From NCBI GenBank assembly GCA_036655775.1, contig JAVVPL010000010.1, forward strand, positions 1-32,204: a stretch of DNA of 32,204 nucleotides, read 5' to 3'. Of the stretch, positions 1 through 8,266 are shown one piece after another (the first letter of the stretch is position 1; each line of letters starts with the position of its first letter). Position numbers and translations under genes: made by a program. The notes under the pieces are model-generated. The model was not told the origin of the DNA, made no database searches, and saw only the letters and a list, made by a program, of their open reading frames with translations. This DNA is from JAVVPL01 sp036655775 (GTDB lineage Bacteria > Bacteroidota > Bacteroidia > Bacteroidales > P3).

Positions 1-434
1 GCTTATTAATTTCTATTTTACGACAAATATCGCAAGAATTAGGTTATTTTACGCAAAGCGAAAAAGGACGCCAGCAATTTGCTGTAGAACAAGTAGTTGG
101 GAAAAGCATTGTAACTACAGGGTATTGTGTGCATCCCGACATTGTACAACCCGACCTACACCCTGAACAAGGTCCCATTTGGCGTTGGTATATCGAAAAC
201 ATAGACGAAGTTTCAGCCAAATTAGGAGCCAACTATCACAAAGAAGGTCCAGGTGCCCTACGCACAATAAGCAAAGAAAATATGGATGAAATCAATAAAA
301 TTTTTGAAGCCACAGGGGCTTTTAAACTCTTCGATAGTATAGAAAAACATTCTCGTGCACAAAAAAATTATGTAAACGACGAACAATATTTTAAAGAAGT
401 ATATTCTCAAAACAATCAAAGTCATAATCGATAA
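1..434 (+). CDS. C-terminal part of an unrecognised protein upstream of the Hdr-like operon
   Basis: The reading frame is open from the left edge (first full codon at base 3) to TAA at 432-434, so about 143 C-terminal residues of a longer protein are present. An ATG at 129 is internal and not a likely start. The visible part has one Cys (in TGYCVHPD), no CxxC cluster motif, no membrane segment, and a charged helical tail (MDEINKIFEATGAFKLFDSIEKH). I do not recognise the family. Its place just before the HdrB-like gene is where sHdr-type clusters carry an HdrC1 subunit, so it could be the tail of such a protein, but nothing in the residues proves this. A 125-base gap separates it from the next gene, and that gap shows no clear TAnnTTTG box. 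Confidence 0.7.
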   Translation, partial: LLISILRQISQELGYFTQSEKGRQQFAVEQVVGKSIVTTGYCVHPDIVQPDLHPEQGPIWRWYIENIDEVSAKLGANYHKEGPGALRTISKENMDEINKIFEATGAFKLFDSIEKHSRAQKNYVNDEQYFKEVYSQNNQSHNR

Positions 435-559
435 AAACGAATTTCACAAAACTCTTTACAAAAACAAAAAAATTGGAAATAGTTTATATTCCACATAGAT
501 AGCCTATTTTAAGCAATGCCCCATAGACTTTATCCAATTTATTTACTAAAATAAACAGA

Positions 560-1615
560 ATGAAAAAATACCATTGGAACGAATATCAAAAAGAGATTGC
601 TGACGATCATTTTTTTTATGAACGAAGTTGCATCCGTCAAACTTTTTTTCCAGGTTCCGAAGCCGTCTTTCTTCGGATTATGCGTGAACAATTAGGCAAA
701 GATATTACCGATGATCCCAATATGCACACGTGTACGGGCATAGGCTATCATAGCGACATTATCCCTTTGGCTACCACGATGACCATAGTAGCGCGTTTAT
801 TTGCGTTGATGACCGAAGCGGGCTATGAAAATTACACGCCTAGTTGTATTACCTCTTTTGGTGTATTTACCGAAGTAGTCAATATGTGGGAAACACATCC
901 TGAACTTTTGGAACAAACCCGTAAAACATTATTGGAAACCACAGGTCGCACCTTTAATATTCCTAAAAATATAGCACATCCTTCCGATATTATTTATAAG
1001 TTTCGTCAAGAGCTAAAACCCCAAATGACCTACCAATTGATCAATAAATTTACCAAAGAACCTTTGAAAGTAGTAGAACATATTGGGTGTCATTATGCAA
1101 AAATATTTCCAGACAAAGGCGTGGGAGGAGCTGAATTTCCACAGGTTTTGGCAGGTATGATTGAATCCTGGGGTGGCGAAGTTGTGGATTATCCCGAACG
1201 TCGCCATTGCTGCGGTTTTGGGTTCCGTCAATATTTAGTACAAGCCAACAGAGGGTATTCGATGGCCAATTCAAAAAAGAAATTTGAATCTATGGAACCC
1301 TACGAACCCGATTTTATTGTAGCCAATTGTCCTGGATGTGCAATGTTTCTTGACAAATGGCAATATACCATTGCAGAAACAGAACACAAAACCTACGATA
1401 AAGATGGCTATGGAATTCCCGTATTAACGTACGAAGAAATGGCGGGTCTACTCTTAGGTTATGATCCTTGGGAATTAGGACTTCAACTACATCAAGTACA
1501 AGCTGATCGTCTACTCGACAAAATAGGCATTGCCTATAATCCAAATGAAAAATACAAAGGAATTTCAGGCAAAACCCTTCCCTACCCTGAAAAACCTATG
1601 AACTTATTAGTATAA
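560..1615 (+). CDS. HdrB-like CCG-domain subunit (heterodisulfide-reductase-like)
   Basis: A 351-residue soluble protein. Its C-terminal half has a complete CCG domain: C177, the C217-C218 pair and C257-x2-C260, the ligand pattern of the noncubane [4Fe-4S] clusters in HdrB. The N-terminal half has only C24, C58 (in HTCTGIGYH) and C96, so the first CCG domain is degenerate, with CTG where CCG is expected. By family knowledge HdrB-type subunits handle thiol/disulfide chemistry on these clusters; the substrate here is unknown. It starts at the ATG at 560 and is followed after 12 bases by the HdrA-like gene. The single intact cluster site and the neighbours fit the HdrB1 subunit of sHdr-type complexes. 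The CCG assignment is secure; the complex type is inferred. Confidence 0.85.
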   Translation: MKKYHWNEYQKEIADDHFFYERSCIRQTFFPGSEAVFLRIMREQLGKDITDDPNMHTCTGIGYHSDIIPLATTMTIVARLFALMTEAGYENYTPSCITSFGVFTEVVNMWETHPELLEQTRKTLLETTGRTFNIPKNIAHPSDIIYKFRQELKPQMTYQLINKFTKEPLKVVEHIGCHYAKIFPDKGVGGAEFPQVLAGMIESWGGEVVDYPERRHCCGFGFRQYLVQANRGYSMANSKKKFESMEPYEPDFIVANCPGCAMFLDKWQYTIAETEHKTYDKDGYGIPVLTYEEMAGLLLGYDPWELGLQLHQVQADRLLDKIGIAYNPNEKYKGISGKTLPYPEKPMNLLV

Positions 1616-1627
1616 TATAAATATACA

Positions 1628-2671
1628 ATGGAAAATTTAAAGGAAAATTTAAAACCTATTCTCATTATCGGCGGAGGCCCTGCGGGCATGGAAGCAGCCT
1701 TTAATCTTTCAAACCTAGGCTACAAAGTATGTCTTTTCGAGAAAGAAGAAAGTCTTGGAGGCAAAATAAAAAACTGGTATCATTTATTTCCCGATTTTAC
1801 ACCTAGTCAAGAGGTCTGTGAGGATTTAATCTCTCATACTAAACATGAAAATATCAGCCTTTACACCAACGTTACTATTTGCAAAATAGAATCTAAAAAT
1901 GACTATTGGCAAGCCATTAGTGCAGATAAACGTATTTTTGAAGGTTCGTCCGTACTCATTGCTACGGGATATCGTATTTTTGATGCTACACGCAAAGAAG
2001 AACTAGGTTATGGAATTTATCCTGGGGTAATTACTTCGGCCGATTTAGAAAAAATGTTTATCCAGCAAAAAGTGGTCAATGCCATGGGCGAAACGCCTCG
2101 CTCCATTACGTTTTTGCAATGTGTAGGCTCACGCGACGAAAAATCGGGCAATCATTATTGTTCTCGTGTATGCTGTATTACGGCAGTCAAACAATCCATA
2201 GAAGTAAAAAAAATGCTTCCCAATACCGATGTAAGTGTTTTTTATATGGACTTACGGATGTCTGGACAATTTTACGAAGAATTATATCGACATTCACAAG
2301 AAGAATACGGAGTTCGCTATGTACGCGGCCGTATTTCGGAAGCAGCGGGTACTTTTGATGGACGTATTCAAATTAAAGCCGAAGATACTTTGGCAGGCTT
2401 ACCGCTAAAAATGACCACCGATCTATTAGTTTTAATGGTCGGAATAGAAGCTTCCGAAGGCACCACTGAACTATGCACACAGAATAATATTGTAGGAGAT
2501 TACGGGTTTGCGGTCAGCAAAAATCGTCATCTTCACGACAATTTGACTATTCACGAAGGATTATTTTTAGCTGGGGTATGCAAACGTCCCATGGCTATTG
2601 CCGATACCATTGCCGATGCACGTAGTGCAAGCATCGAAATTGCAAATTATTTACAGACCCTAAACAAATAA
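1628..2671 (+). CDS. Short HdrA-like FAD/[4Fe-4S] subunit
   Basis: A 347-residue flavoprotein of the HdrA/QmoA group. The dinucleotide fold is at residues 11-20 (IIGGGPAG) with E39 as the expected acidic end of strand 2. The HdrA-specific cluster site is C165 (QCVGSRD), C178, C182 and C183 (YCSRVCC). Classical methanogen HdrA is much longer, about 650 residues, with extra ferredoxin domains; this one lacks the N-terminal extension and the C-terminal ferredoxins. Its length matches the HdrA of bacterial sHdr complexes and is somewhat below QmoA. It should pass electrons between the B and C subunits through FAD. It sits 12 bases after the HdrB-like gene and 4 bases before the HdrC-like gene, so it is clearly cotranscribed. 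Confidence 0.88.
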   Translation: MENLKENLKPILIIGGGPAGMEAAFNLSNLGYKVCLFEKEESLGGKIKNWYHLFPDFTPSQEVCEDLISHTKHENISLYTNVTICKIESKNDYWQAISADKRIFEGSSVLIATGYRIFDATRKEELGYGIYPGVITSADLEKMFIQQKVVNAMGETPRSITFLQCVGSRDEKSGNHYCSRVCCITAVKQSIEVKKMLPNTDVSVFYMDLRMSGQFYEELYRHSQEEYGVRYVRGRISEAAGTFDGRIQIKAEDTLAGLPLKMTTDLLVLMVGIEASEGTTELCTQNNIVGDYGFAVSKNRHLHDNLTIHEGLFLAGVCKRPMAIADTIADARSASIEIANYLQTLNK

Positions 2672-2675
2672 ACAA

Positions 2676-3020
2676 ATGCCTGATTTTGGATTTACCATAG
2701 CCACCACTAGAGCCATTGATCTTGATCATGTAAATTATGATGCCCTCAATCAATTAGAAAAAGCAGTTCCCTCCTTTAAACGATGTATCGTTTGTGGAGC
2801 TTGTTCCTCCTCTTGTTCTTCGGGTAAATATACCCATTTCAGTATTCGGAAAGTTAAACTTCTTTTTAGAAGAGGCCAATACCAAGGGTTGAAAGAAGAA
2901 TTAGAAAAATGTATGCTTTGTGGCAAATGCACCTTGGTGTGTCCTCGAGGGGTCAATCTACGCGCCACCATTATTCAAATGCGAAAAATTCTTGAGGAAA
3001 TGCCTCAGTCTAAAAATTAA
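2676..3020 (+). CDS. HdrC-like ferredoxin with two [4Fe-4S] sites
   Basis: A small 114-residue protein with two complete CxxCxxCxxxC motifs: C37/C40/C43/C47 and C79/C82/C85/C89. The second ends in CPRG, as in HdrC. No membrane segment is visible. HdrC proteins wire electrons between the flavin of HdrA and the CCG domains of HdrB, and the gene order A-C-(membrane D) here fits that role. It follows the HdrA-like gene by 4 bases and precedes the membrane subunit by 5. The first motif is unusually serine-rich (CSSSCSSG) and lacks the usual proline after its last Cys. Confidence 0.87.
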   Translation: MPDFGFTIATTRAIDLDHVNYDALNQLEKAVPSFKRCIVCGACSSSCSSGKYTHFSIRKVKLLFRRGQYQGLKEELEKCMLCGKCTLVCPRGVNLRATIIQMRKILEEMPQSKN

Positions 3021-3025
3021 ACACT

Positions 3026-4813
3026 ATGTATTTTAAACCGTTTGTATTACCTTTTGCCGTAGGGGTTCTCTTCTTTTTTGCCGTGTTGATCTACAAATTT
3101 GTGGCTTGGCATTGGAAATATAATAAAACACAAAGACGTGCTGTATATAAAAATTTATTTACCGTACGTACACTAGAAGCCATTTGGGAAGCCATCCGTG
3201 AAGGATTGCTACACAATAAAATTTGGCGCACCAATCCCGTATTAGGCTATATGCACTCTAGTATTGCTTTAGGTTGGTTTTTATTAATTGTGGTAAGCAA
3301 ATTTGAAAGTTGGTTGTATTTCGACTCTTTTATAAGTAGACCCTGGATGGGGATTTTCTATCGTTATTTTGCCATTGATGGACATCGTTTTTGGGCCGAA
3401 GATGCGTTTAATTTTGTAATGGATTTTCTTTTACTCTACGTGCTTTCAGGCGTTACCTTAGCATTTATCAAGCGTTTTTATTCTCGCCTTATGGGTATGA
3501 AAAAAACCACCAAACATATTTTGTACGATAAATTTGCGCTTACAAGTTTATGGTTTATTTTTCCTCTCCGACTTTTTGCTGAAAGTGCCACGGCAGCAAT
3601 TCATCACAATGGGGGATTTGCCACCCAATGGATTGGCGATTTGATGTCGCTTTCAGTTGCTCAAATGGTTCAACTTCCTCTGTGGTGGGGATATTCCATT
3701 GCACTTTTCATCTTTTTAGTCAACTTGCCTTTTTCTCGTTATATGCACATTCCCGCCGAAATAGCCTTGATTTTTTCTCGTCGTTGGGGAGTCAATGAAA
3801 TGGATTTCACCACAGGCTACACCAAATTGGAAGTCAATGCTTGTTCTCGTTGCGGCATCTGTATTGATGTTTGCCCACTTCAATCGGAAGCAAATATCAA
3901 TCATATACAAGCCGCGTATTTTATTCGAGATGTTCGATACCATACATTAACGGGCGATACCGCCCAAAACTGTTTGATGTGCAATCGTTGTGTGGCCGCT
4001 TGCCCTGTTGGCATCGAAAGCACCTTGATTCGTCAGGAATATCGAGCGCAAACTAAAATTGACAAACACGGAAATTACAAATTTATTGATACTTTCCAAT
4101 CACGTAATAGTATTGGCCATATCATCTATTTTGCAGGATGTATGACCCATCTTACCCCTTCTATTATTGAATCCATGAAGAGTATTTTTAAAGAAGCAGG
4201 CGATAGTTATTGGTTTATGGATGAAGATCAAAGTGTATGTTGTGGGCGTCCTCTCAAACAACAAGGTTTTTTCAAACAGGCCTACGATTTACGTACCAAA
4301 AACACGGAACTAATTAATAAATCGGGAGCCAAAACATTGGTGGTATCCTGCCCTATTTGTTATCAATCTTTTAAAAAAGAATATGGTTTAAAAATTAATA
4401 TATTACACCATAGTCAATATATTCAACAACTTTTGGATTCAGGTAAAATTCAAGTAAACAAAAGTGCTAGCAAAGTAAGCTATCATGATCCTTGTGAATT
4501 GGGTCGTGCTTGCGGAGAATACGAAGCCTCTCGAAAAGTACTTGCTCATTGCGCCTCTTTGATAGAAGCGCCAAAAAATAAAAAAGACAGTCTTTGCTGT
4601 GGCTATAATTTAGGAGATGCAGTATTAGATTTATCGGATCAAATGAAAGTACGCGATGCCGCACTCAAAAATCTACTTACCTTCAATCCTGACAGTATAG
4701 TGACCGCTTGCCCGATGTGCAAAAAAGCATTTATGCATGGGAATAAACAAAAGGTGCAAGATTTAGCTGAAATTGTAGCCGAAAATTTACTACATAAACA
4801 AAAGCTTTCCTAA
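3026..4813 (+). CDS. Membrane-bound HdrD/DsrMK-like protein: cytochrome b region, 2x[4Fe-4S], two CCG domains
   Basis: A 595-residue fusion. Residues 1-250 hold about five hydrophobic segments (near 6-28, 74-93, 128-148, 168-188, 218-237) with candidate heme ligands H77, H120, H193/H194 and H241, as in NarI/DsrM-type cytochromes b. Two ferredoxin motifs follow (C273/276/279/283 and C316/319/322/326). Then come two complete CCG domains: C372, C405-C406, C442/C445; and C490, C524-C525, C562/C565. Proteins of this plan move electrons between a quinone in the membrane and a cytoplasmic thiol/disulfide or Hdr partner. Here it ends the Hdr-like operon and replaces the soluble HdrB2/C2 pair of sHdr clusters. 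The architecture is certain; electron direction and substrate are not. Confidence 0.88.
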   Translation: MYFKPFVLPFAVGVLFFFAVLIYKFVAWHWKYNKTQRRAVYKNLFTVRTLEAIWEAIREGLLHNKIWRTNPVLGYMHSSIALGWFLLIVVSKFESWLYFDSFISRPWMGIFYRYFAIDGHRFWAEDAFNFVMDFLLLYVLSGVTLAFIKRFYSRLMGMKKTTKHILYDKFALTSLWFIFPLRLFAESATAAIHHNGGFATQWIGDLMSLSVAQMVQLPLWWGYSIALFIFLVNLPFSRYMHIPAEIALIFSRRWGVNEMDFTTGYTKLEVNACSRCGICIDVCPLQSEANINHIQAAYFIRDVRYHTLTGDTAQNCLMCNRCVAACPVGIESTLIRQEYRAQTKIDKHGNYKFIDTFQSRNSIGHIIYFAGCMTHLTPSIIESMKSIFKEAGDSYWFMDEDQSVCCGRPLKQQGFFKQAYDLRTKNTELINKSGAKTLVVSCPICYQSFKKEYGLKINILHHSQYIQQLLDSGKIQVNKSASKVSYHDPCELGRACGEYEASRKVLAHCASLIEAPKNKKDSLCCGYNLGDAVLDLSDQMKVRDAALKNLLTFNPDSIVTACPMCKKAFMHGNKQKVQDLAEIVAENLLHKQKLS

Positions 4814-4818
4814 TTATT

Positions 4819-4850
4819 TTTGGCTATTTAGCTAAGATTACGTAACTTTG
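4819..4850 (+). promoter_or_regulatory. Bacteroidetes-type promoter of the putative sulfonolipid operon
   Basis: TTTG at 4819-4822, exactly 20 bases, then TAACTTTG at 4843-4850. This is a full match to the phylum's housekeeping promoter pattern (TTTG, 19-21 bases, TAnnTTTG). Transcription would begin near 4857, which supports the ATG at 4894 as the start of the next gene and places the three following genes in their own transcript, separate from the Hdr-like operon. Confidence 0.8.
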
Positions 4851-4893
4851 TTTCTTTAAATTGAATATTTATAAAATAAAAAAAAATCAAGAT

Positions 4894-6150
4894 ATGCAAG
4901 ACATTTTCGCACGCATTAAAGCCACACCGGGTTCTCTCGGACAATATCAAGAATATGCTGACGGGTATTTTATGTTCCCAAAATTAGAAGGCGAAATAAA
5001 CCCTAGAATGTATTTTAATGGCAAAGAAGTTTTAAATTGGAGTTTAAATAACTATTTAGGATTGGCCAATCATCCTGAAGTTCGCAAAGCAGATGCCCAA
5101 GGAGCCAAAGATTTTGGTATGGCTTATCCAATGGGAGCTCGTATGATGTCGGGCGATACAGTTTATCACAAAGACTTAGAACAAAAACTCGCTACTTTCG
5201 TAGGTAAACCTACGGGGTATTTAATGAATTTTGGCTATCAAGGCATGGTGTCGATTATCGATTCTTTAACTTCTCGCAAGGATGTAATTGTGTACGATTC
5301 CGAAGCGCATGCGTGTATTATGGATGGCTTGCGTTTGAGTTTTAGTAAACGTTTTGTGTTTAAACACAACGATATGGAAAGTCTTAGAACCCAACTACAA
5401 CATGCTACTCTTTTGGCTGAGAAACAAAAAGGGGGCATTTTAGTAATTACCGAAGGGGTATTTGGCATGCAAGGCGATTTGGGTAAATTAGACCAAATTG
5501 TGGCCATGAAAAAAGATTTCAACTTCCGTTTATTAGTAGACGATGCACATGGTTTTGGCACTATGGGCAAAACAGGAGCGGGTACAGCCGAACATTTCCA
5601 TTGTCAAGACGGTGTAGATGTATATTTTGCTACTTTTGCTAAAAGCATGGCTGGCATAGGTGCTTTTGTAGCTTCTCAAAAAGAAATTGTAGATTATTTA
5701 CGTTACAATATGCGTTCTCAAATTTTCGCAAAATCATTGCCTATGCCTATGGTTATTGGGGCTCTCAAACGTTTGGAATTACTTCAAACTCATACCGAAC
5801 TTCGCGAAAACTTATGGAAAATTGTAGGTTTGCTTCAAAACGGTTTGCGTAAAGCAGGTTTTGATCTTGGCAAAACCGAATCTCCAGTTACGCCTGTTTA
5901 CTTCTCTGGGGGGGTCAATCAAGGCACTAGCGTAGTGGTTGATCTTAGAGAAAATTACAATCTTTTTTGCTCAATCGTAGTATATCCTGTAGTACCTAAG
6001 GGCGTGCTTATGCTTCGCTTAATTCCTACAGCCGTTCATACGCCAGAAGATGTAGACTATACCATCAAAGTTTTTAGTGAAATCAAAGAAAAATTAGCCA
6101 ACGGATTTTACGATAAACTGCAAATGCCTAATATGAATTTGAATAAATAA
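4894..6150 (+). CDS. SPT/AONS-family PLP acyltransferase, probable cysteate fatty-acyltransferase
   Basis: A 418-residue alpha-oxoamine synthase (fold type I PLP enzyme). The PLP lysine is K250 in TFAKSMAG, the PLP-binding DDAHG is at 216-220, and the stacking His is H139 (SEAHA). Family members condense an amino acid with an acyl-CoA or acyl-ACP: serine palmitoyltransferase, KBL, AONS, or the cysteate acyltransferase that makes 3-ketocapnine. The next genes encode a threonine-synthase-like enzyme and an SDR, which favours the sulfonolipid role; serine palmitoyltransferase is the main alternative. An in-frame TTG at 4861 was rejected as start because it lies almost at the predicted transcription start. 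The ATG at 4894 gives the family N-terminus (MQDIFARIKATPG). The next gene starts 2 bases after the stop. Confidence 0.85.
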   Translation: MQDIFARIKATPGSLGQYQEYADGYFMFPKLEGEINPRMYFNGKEVLNWSLNNYLGLANHPEVRKADAQGAKDFGMAYPMGARMMSGDTVYHKDLEQKLATFVGKPTGYLMNFGYQGMVSIIDSLTSRKDVIVYDSEAHACIMDGLRLSFSKRFVFKHNDMESLRTQLQHATLLAEKQKGGILVITEGVFGMQGDLGKLDQIVAMKKDFNFRLLVDDAHGFGTMGKTGAGTAEHFHCQDGVDVYFATFAKSMAGIGAFVASQKEIVDYLRYNMRSQIFAKSLPMPMVIGALKRLELLQTHTELRENLWKIVGLLQNGLRKAGFDLGKTESPVTPVYFSGGVNQGTSVVVDLRENYNLFCSIVVYPVVPKGVLMLRLIPTAVHTPEDVDYTIKVFSEIKEKLANGFYDKLQMPNMNLNK

Positions 6151-6152
6151 AA

Positions 6153-7460
6153 ATGTCTAAATATAAACTCACCTGTAAAGTTTGTGGCTACGAAGTGGCC
6201 GACTTTTCCTCTTGGTTTTCATTGAATCAAGTTTGTCCAAAATGCGGAAGCAAACACGTAGAAGCTAATTATACAAGTAATTACAATGAACTCCCTACTC
6301 TATTGAAAGAAACGCCTAAAAGTTTTTGGCATTATTTTGATTTTTTACCTTTGATAAACCCTATCTATAAAGTGAGTTTGGGTGAGGGCGCGATTCCAAT
6401 TGAAAATTGGGATTTTCTTTCTCAATATGCCAAAGAAAAATATAATATTGATTGTACTACTTTTGTATACAGAAATGATCTCAATGGCGGAACGCAAAGT
6501 TTTAAAGATGTAGCAGCCGCTTTAGCTGCAAGTGTATTATCTGAAAATGGAGTTAAACAATATTGTTTAGCCTCCACAGGCAATGCAGCCACGGCTTTTA
6601 GTAAATACCTATCCTTGGCTGGCATCAACGTAAGTGTATTTGTACCTCAAACCATGTCCTTGGATTCTGAAATTGAAATGCGTGCGTATGGTCAGCAGGT
6701 AATTCGGGTAAAAGGCAATTATGCCTATGCTAAACAAATGGCTGCCGAATATTCCCAAAACAATAAAATTTTGCTTTCGGCTGGCAACATTGACCCTATG
6801 CGTATCGAAGCAAAAAAAACAATGGTTTTTGAATTTTTACGCCAATTGGGCAAAATTCCAGAAGTTTATATTCAAGCCGTAGCAGGCGGTACAGGTCCTT
6901 TGGCTATAGATAAAGGTATACGTGAAATAGCACCCTATTTCAATGGGCTCAAAAACCCTCGAATGCTTTTAATTCAACAAGATTTGTGTGATCCAATGGT
7001 TCAAGCTTGGGAAACCGCCAAGAGCAAAGGATTTCCTAAAGGCTTTCAAAAAGAATATCCTATCATAGAAAATCCTAGCACTTCGGTGTCTATTCTCTCT
7101 ACTGGAAATCCAGGGATGTACCCTTTACTTGCTCCTCTTGTCAAAAACAGCGAAGGTGATTTTTTGCGTGTCAAAGAAAATCAATTGGGCGCACTTGCCA
7201 AAATTGTAGCTTTCGAGAAAAAAGTACTCTTAGGACCCGCTTCTTTGGTATGTATGTTAGGCTTTTTTCAAGCGCTCAAAAATGGCGCTATCAAAAACGG
7301 AGAAAGCGTACTTATCAATACGGGTGAAGGGGCCAACCGATCTACCGATTTCGTACGTAGTTTAATGCCCATGAATGCACTCACAGCCAATGTAGCCGAT
7401 TGTCATCCGCATCAAATTTCGGATTTACGTAAACAATTATGGGAGAATTTAGATGTCTAA
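6153..7460 (+). CDS. Zinc-ribbon threonine-synthase-like PLP enzyme, probable cysteate synthase
   Basis: A 435-residue fold type II PLP enzyme. An N-terminal zinc ribbon (C8/C11, C28/C31) precedes the catalytic domain with the Schiff-base lysine K118 in TQSFKD, a phosphate/substrate loop STGNAATA at 141-148, and the C-terminal TGEGANRS segment. Threonine synthase and the archaeal cysteate synthase (O-phosphoserine plus sulfite to L-cysteate) share this plan. No other threonine-pathway gene is near. It lies between an SPT-like acyltransferase and an SDR, overlapping the latter by 8 bases, so supplying cysteate to the acyltransferase is the best reading. Plain threonine synthase remains possible. 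The family is secure; the substrate is inferred from context. Confidence 0.8.
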   Translation: MSKYKLTCKVCGYEVADFSSWFSLNQVCPKCGSKHVEANYTSNYNELPTLLKETPKSFWHYFDFLPLINPIYKVSLGEGAIPIENWDFLSQYAKEKYNIDCTTFVYRNDLNGGTQSFKDVAAALAASVLSENGVKQYCLASTGNAATAFSKYLSLAGINVSVFVPQTMSLDSEIEMRAYGQQVIRVKGNYAYAKQMAAEYSQNNKILLSAGNIDPMRIEAKKTMVFEFLRQLGKIPEVYIQAVAGGTGPLAIDKGIREIAPYFNGLKNPRMLLIQQDLCDPMVQAWETAKSKGFPKGFQKEYPIIENPSTSVSILSTGNPGMYPLLAPLVKNSEGDFLRVKENQLGALAKIVAFEKKVLLGPASLVCMLGFFQALKNGAIKNGESVLINTGEGANRSTDFVRSLMPMNALTANVADCHPHQISDLRKQLWENLDV

Positions 7461-8259
7461 AACTGATTTTACCAATAAAGTAATTTGGATCACAGGCTCT
7501 TCGTCGGGCATAGGAGAGGCATGTGCCTATGAATTTGCACGCAAAGGCGCACGCCTCATCTTAACTGCACTAGAAGCCGATATTTTAGAAAATGTAAAAA
7601 CAAATGCACTACACTATGGAGCCAAAGACGTTTGTGTTTTACCTTTCGATCTTTCTCAAAAAGAAGGTTTACCACAGCTTGCCCAAAACGCTTTAGAAAG
7701 TTTTGGATCCATTGATGTTTTTTATAATAACGCAGGAATTAGTCAACGAGCAAGTACAGTGGATACAGAAATGCGCGTGTTTAACAAAGTGATGGACATC
7801 AACTTTTTTGCCCCCGTTATACTCACCAAAGCAATACTTCCTAGCATGCTTGCACAAGGTGGTGGTCAATTGGTAATAACCACAAGTATATCGGGTCGTG
7901 TCGGTTTTCCTTTACGCTCTGCATACTGTTCATCCAAACATGCTTTATATGGCTTTTTCGAGACCATACAAGCAGAATATTACAAAGACAATATTCGTGT
8001 AAGCATTGTGTGTCCTGGACGTGTACAAACCAATATATCTGTTCATGCCTTAGAAAAAGATGGCAAGGCTCACGGTGTTTTAGATGCAGGTCAAAAAGAT
8101 GCCATAAGTCCTCAAAAAGCAGCCATCAAAATTGTAAGAGCCATTGCACATAAAAAACGTGAAGTTCTTATAGGTAGAAAAGAATTGTTGATGGTGTACT
8201 TCAAACGCTTTGTGCCTGGCCTCTGTGCTCGACTAGCGCGTGGTATCAAATCCATGTAA
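7453..8259 (+). CDS. SDR-family reductase, probable 3-ketocapnine/3-ketosphinganine reductase
   Basis: A 268-residue classical short-chain dehydrogenase. The cofactor motif TGSSSGIG is at 14-21, NNAG at 92-95, and the catalytic set is S145, Y158 and K162 (YCSSK), followed by the CPG motif. The C-terminal part (near 235-268) is basic and hydrophobic, with repeated Arg/Lys, suggesting contact with the membrane as in DHRS7-like lipid reductases. Its start codon lies inside the end of the preceding gene (ATGTCTAA shares stop and start), so translation is probably coupled. After the acyltransferase step, reduction of the 3-keto group is the expected next reaction, which fits this enzyme. It ends only 7 bases from the convergent trmN6 stop. 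Confidence 0.83.
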   Translation: MSKTDFTNKVIWITGSSSGIGEACAYEFARKGARLILTALEADILENVKTNALHYGAKDVCVLPFDLSQKEGLPQLAQNALESFGSIDVFYNNAGISQRASTVDTEMRVFNKVMDINFFAPVILTKAILPSMLAQGGGQLVITTSISGRVGFPLRSAYCSSKHALYGFFETIQAEYYKDNIRVSIVCPGRVQTNISVHALEKDGKAHGVLDAGQKDAISPQKAAIKIVRAIAHKKREVLIGRKELLMVYFKRFVPGLCARLARGIKSM

Positions 8260-8266
8260 CAAAAAA

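Noticed and set aside
435..559. Promoter for the Hdr-like operon in the 125-base gap
   Set aside because: The gap is AT-rich, but I find no TAnnTTTG box with a TTTG at the right distance; the closest string, TAGACTTT, does not fit.
4861..4893. Upstream TTG start giving an 11-residue extension of the acyltransferase
   Set aside because: It lies within a few bases of the predicted transcription start set by TAACTTTG at 4843-4850, and the extension is Lys/Asn-rich with no family match; the ATG at 4894 gives the usual N-terminus.
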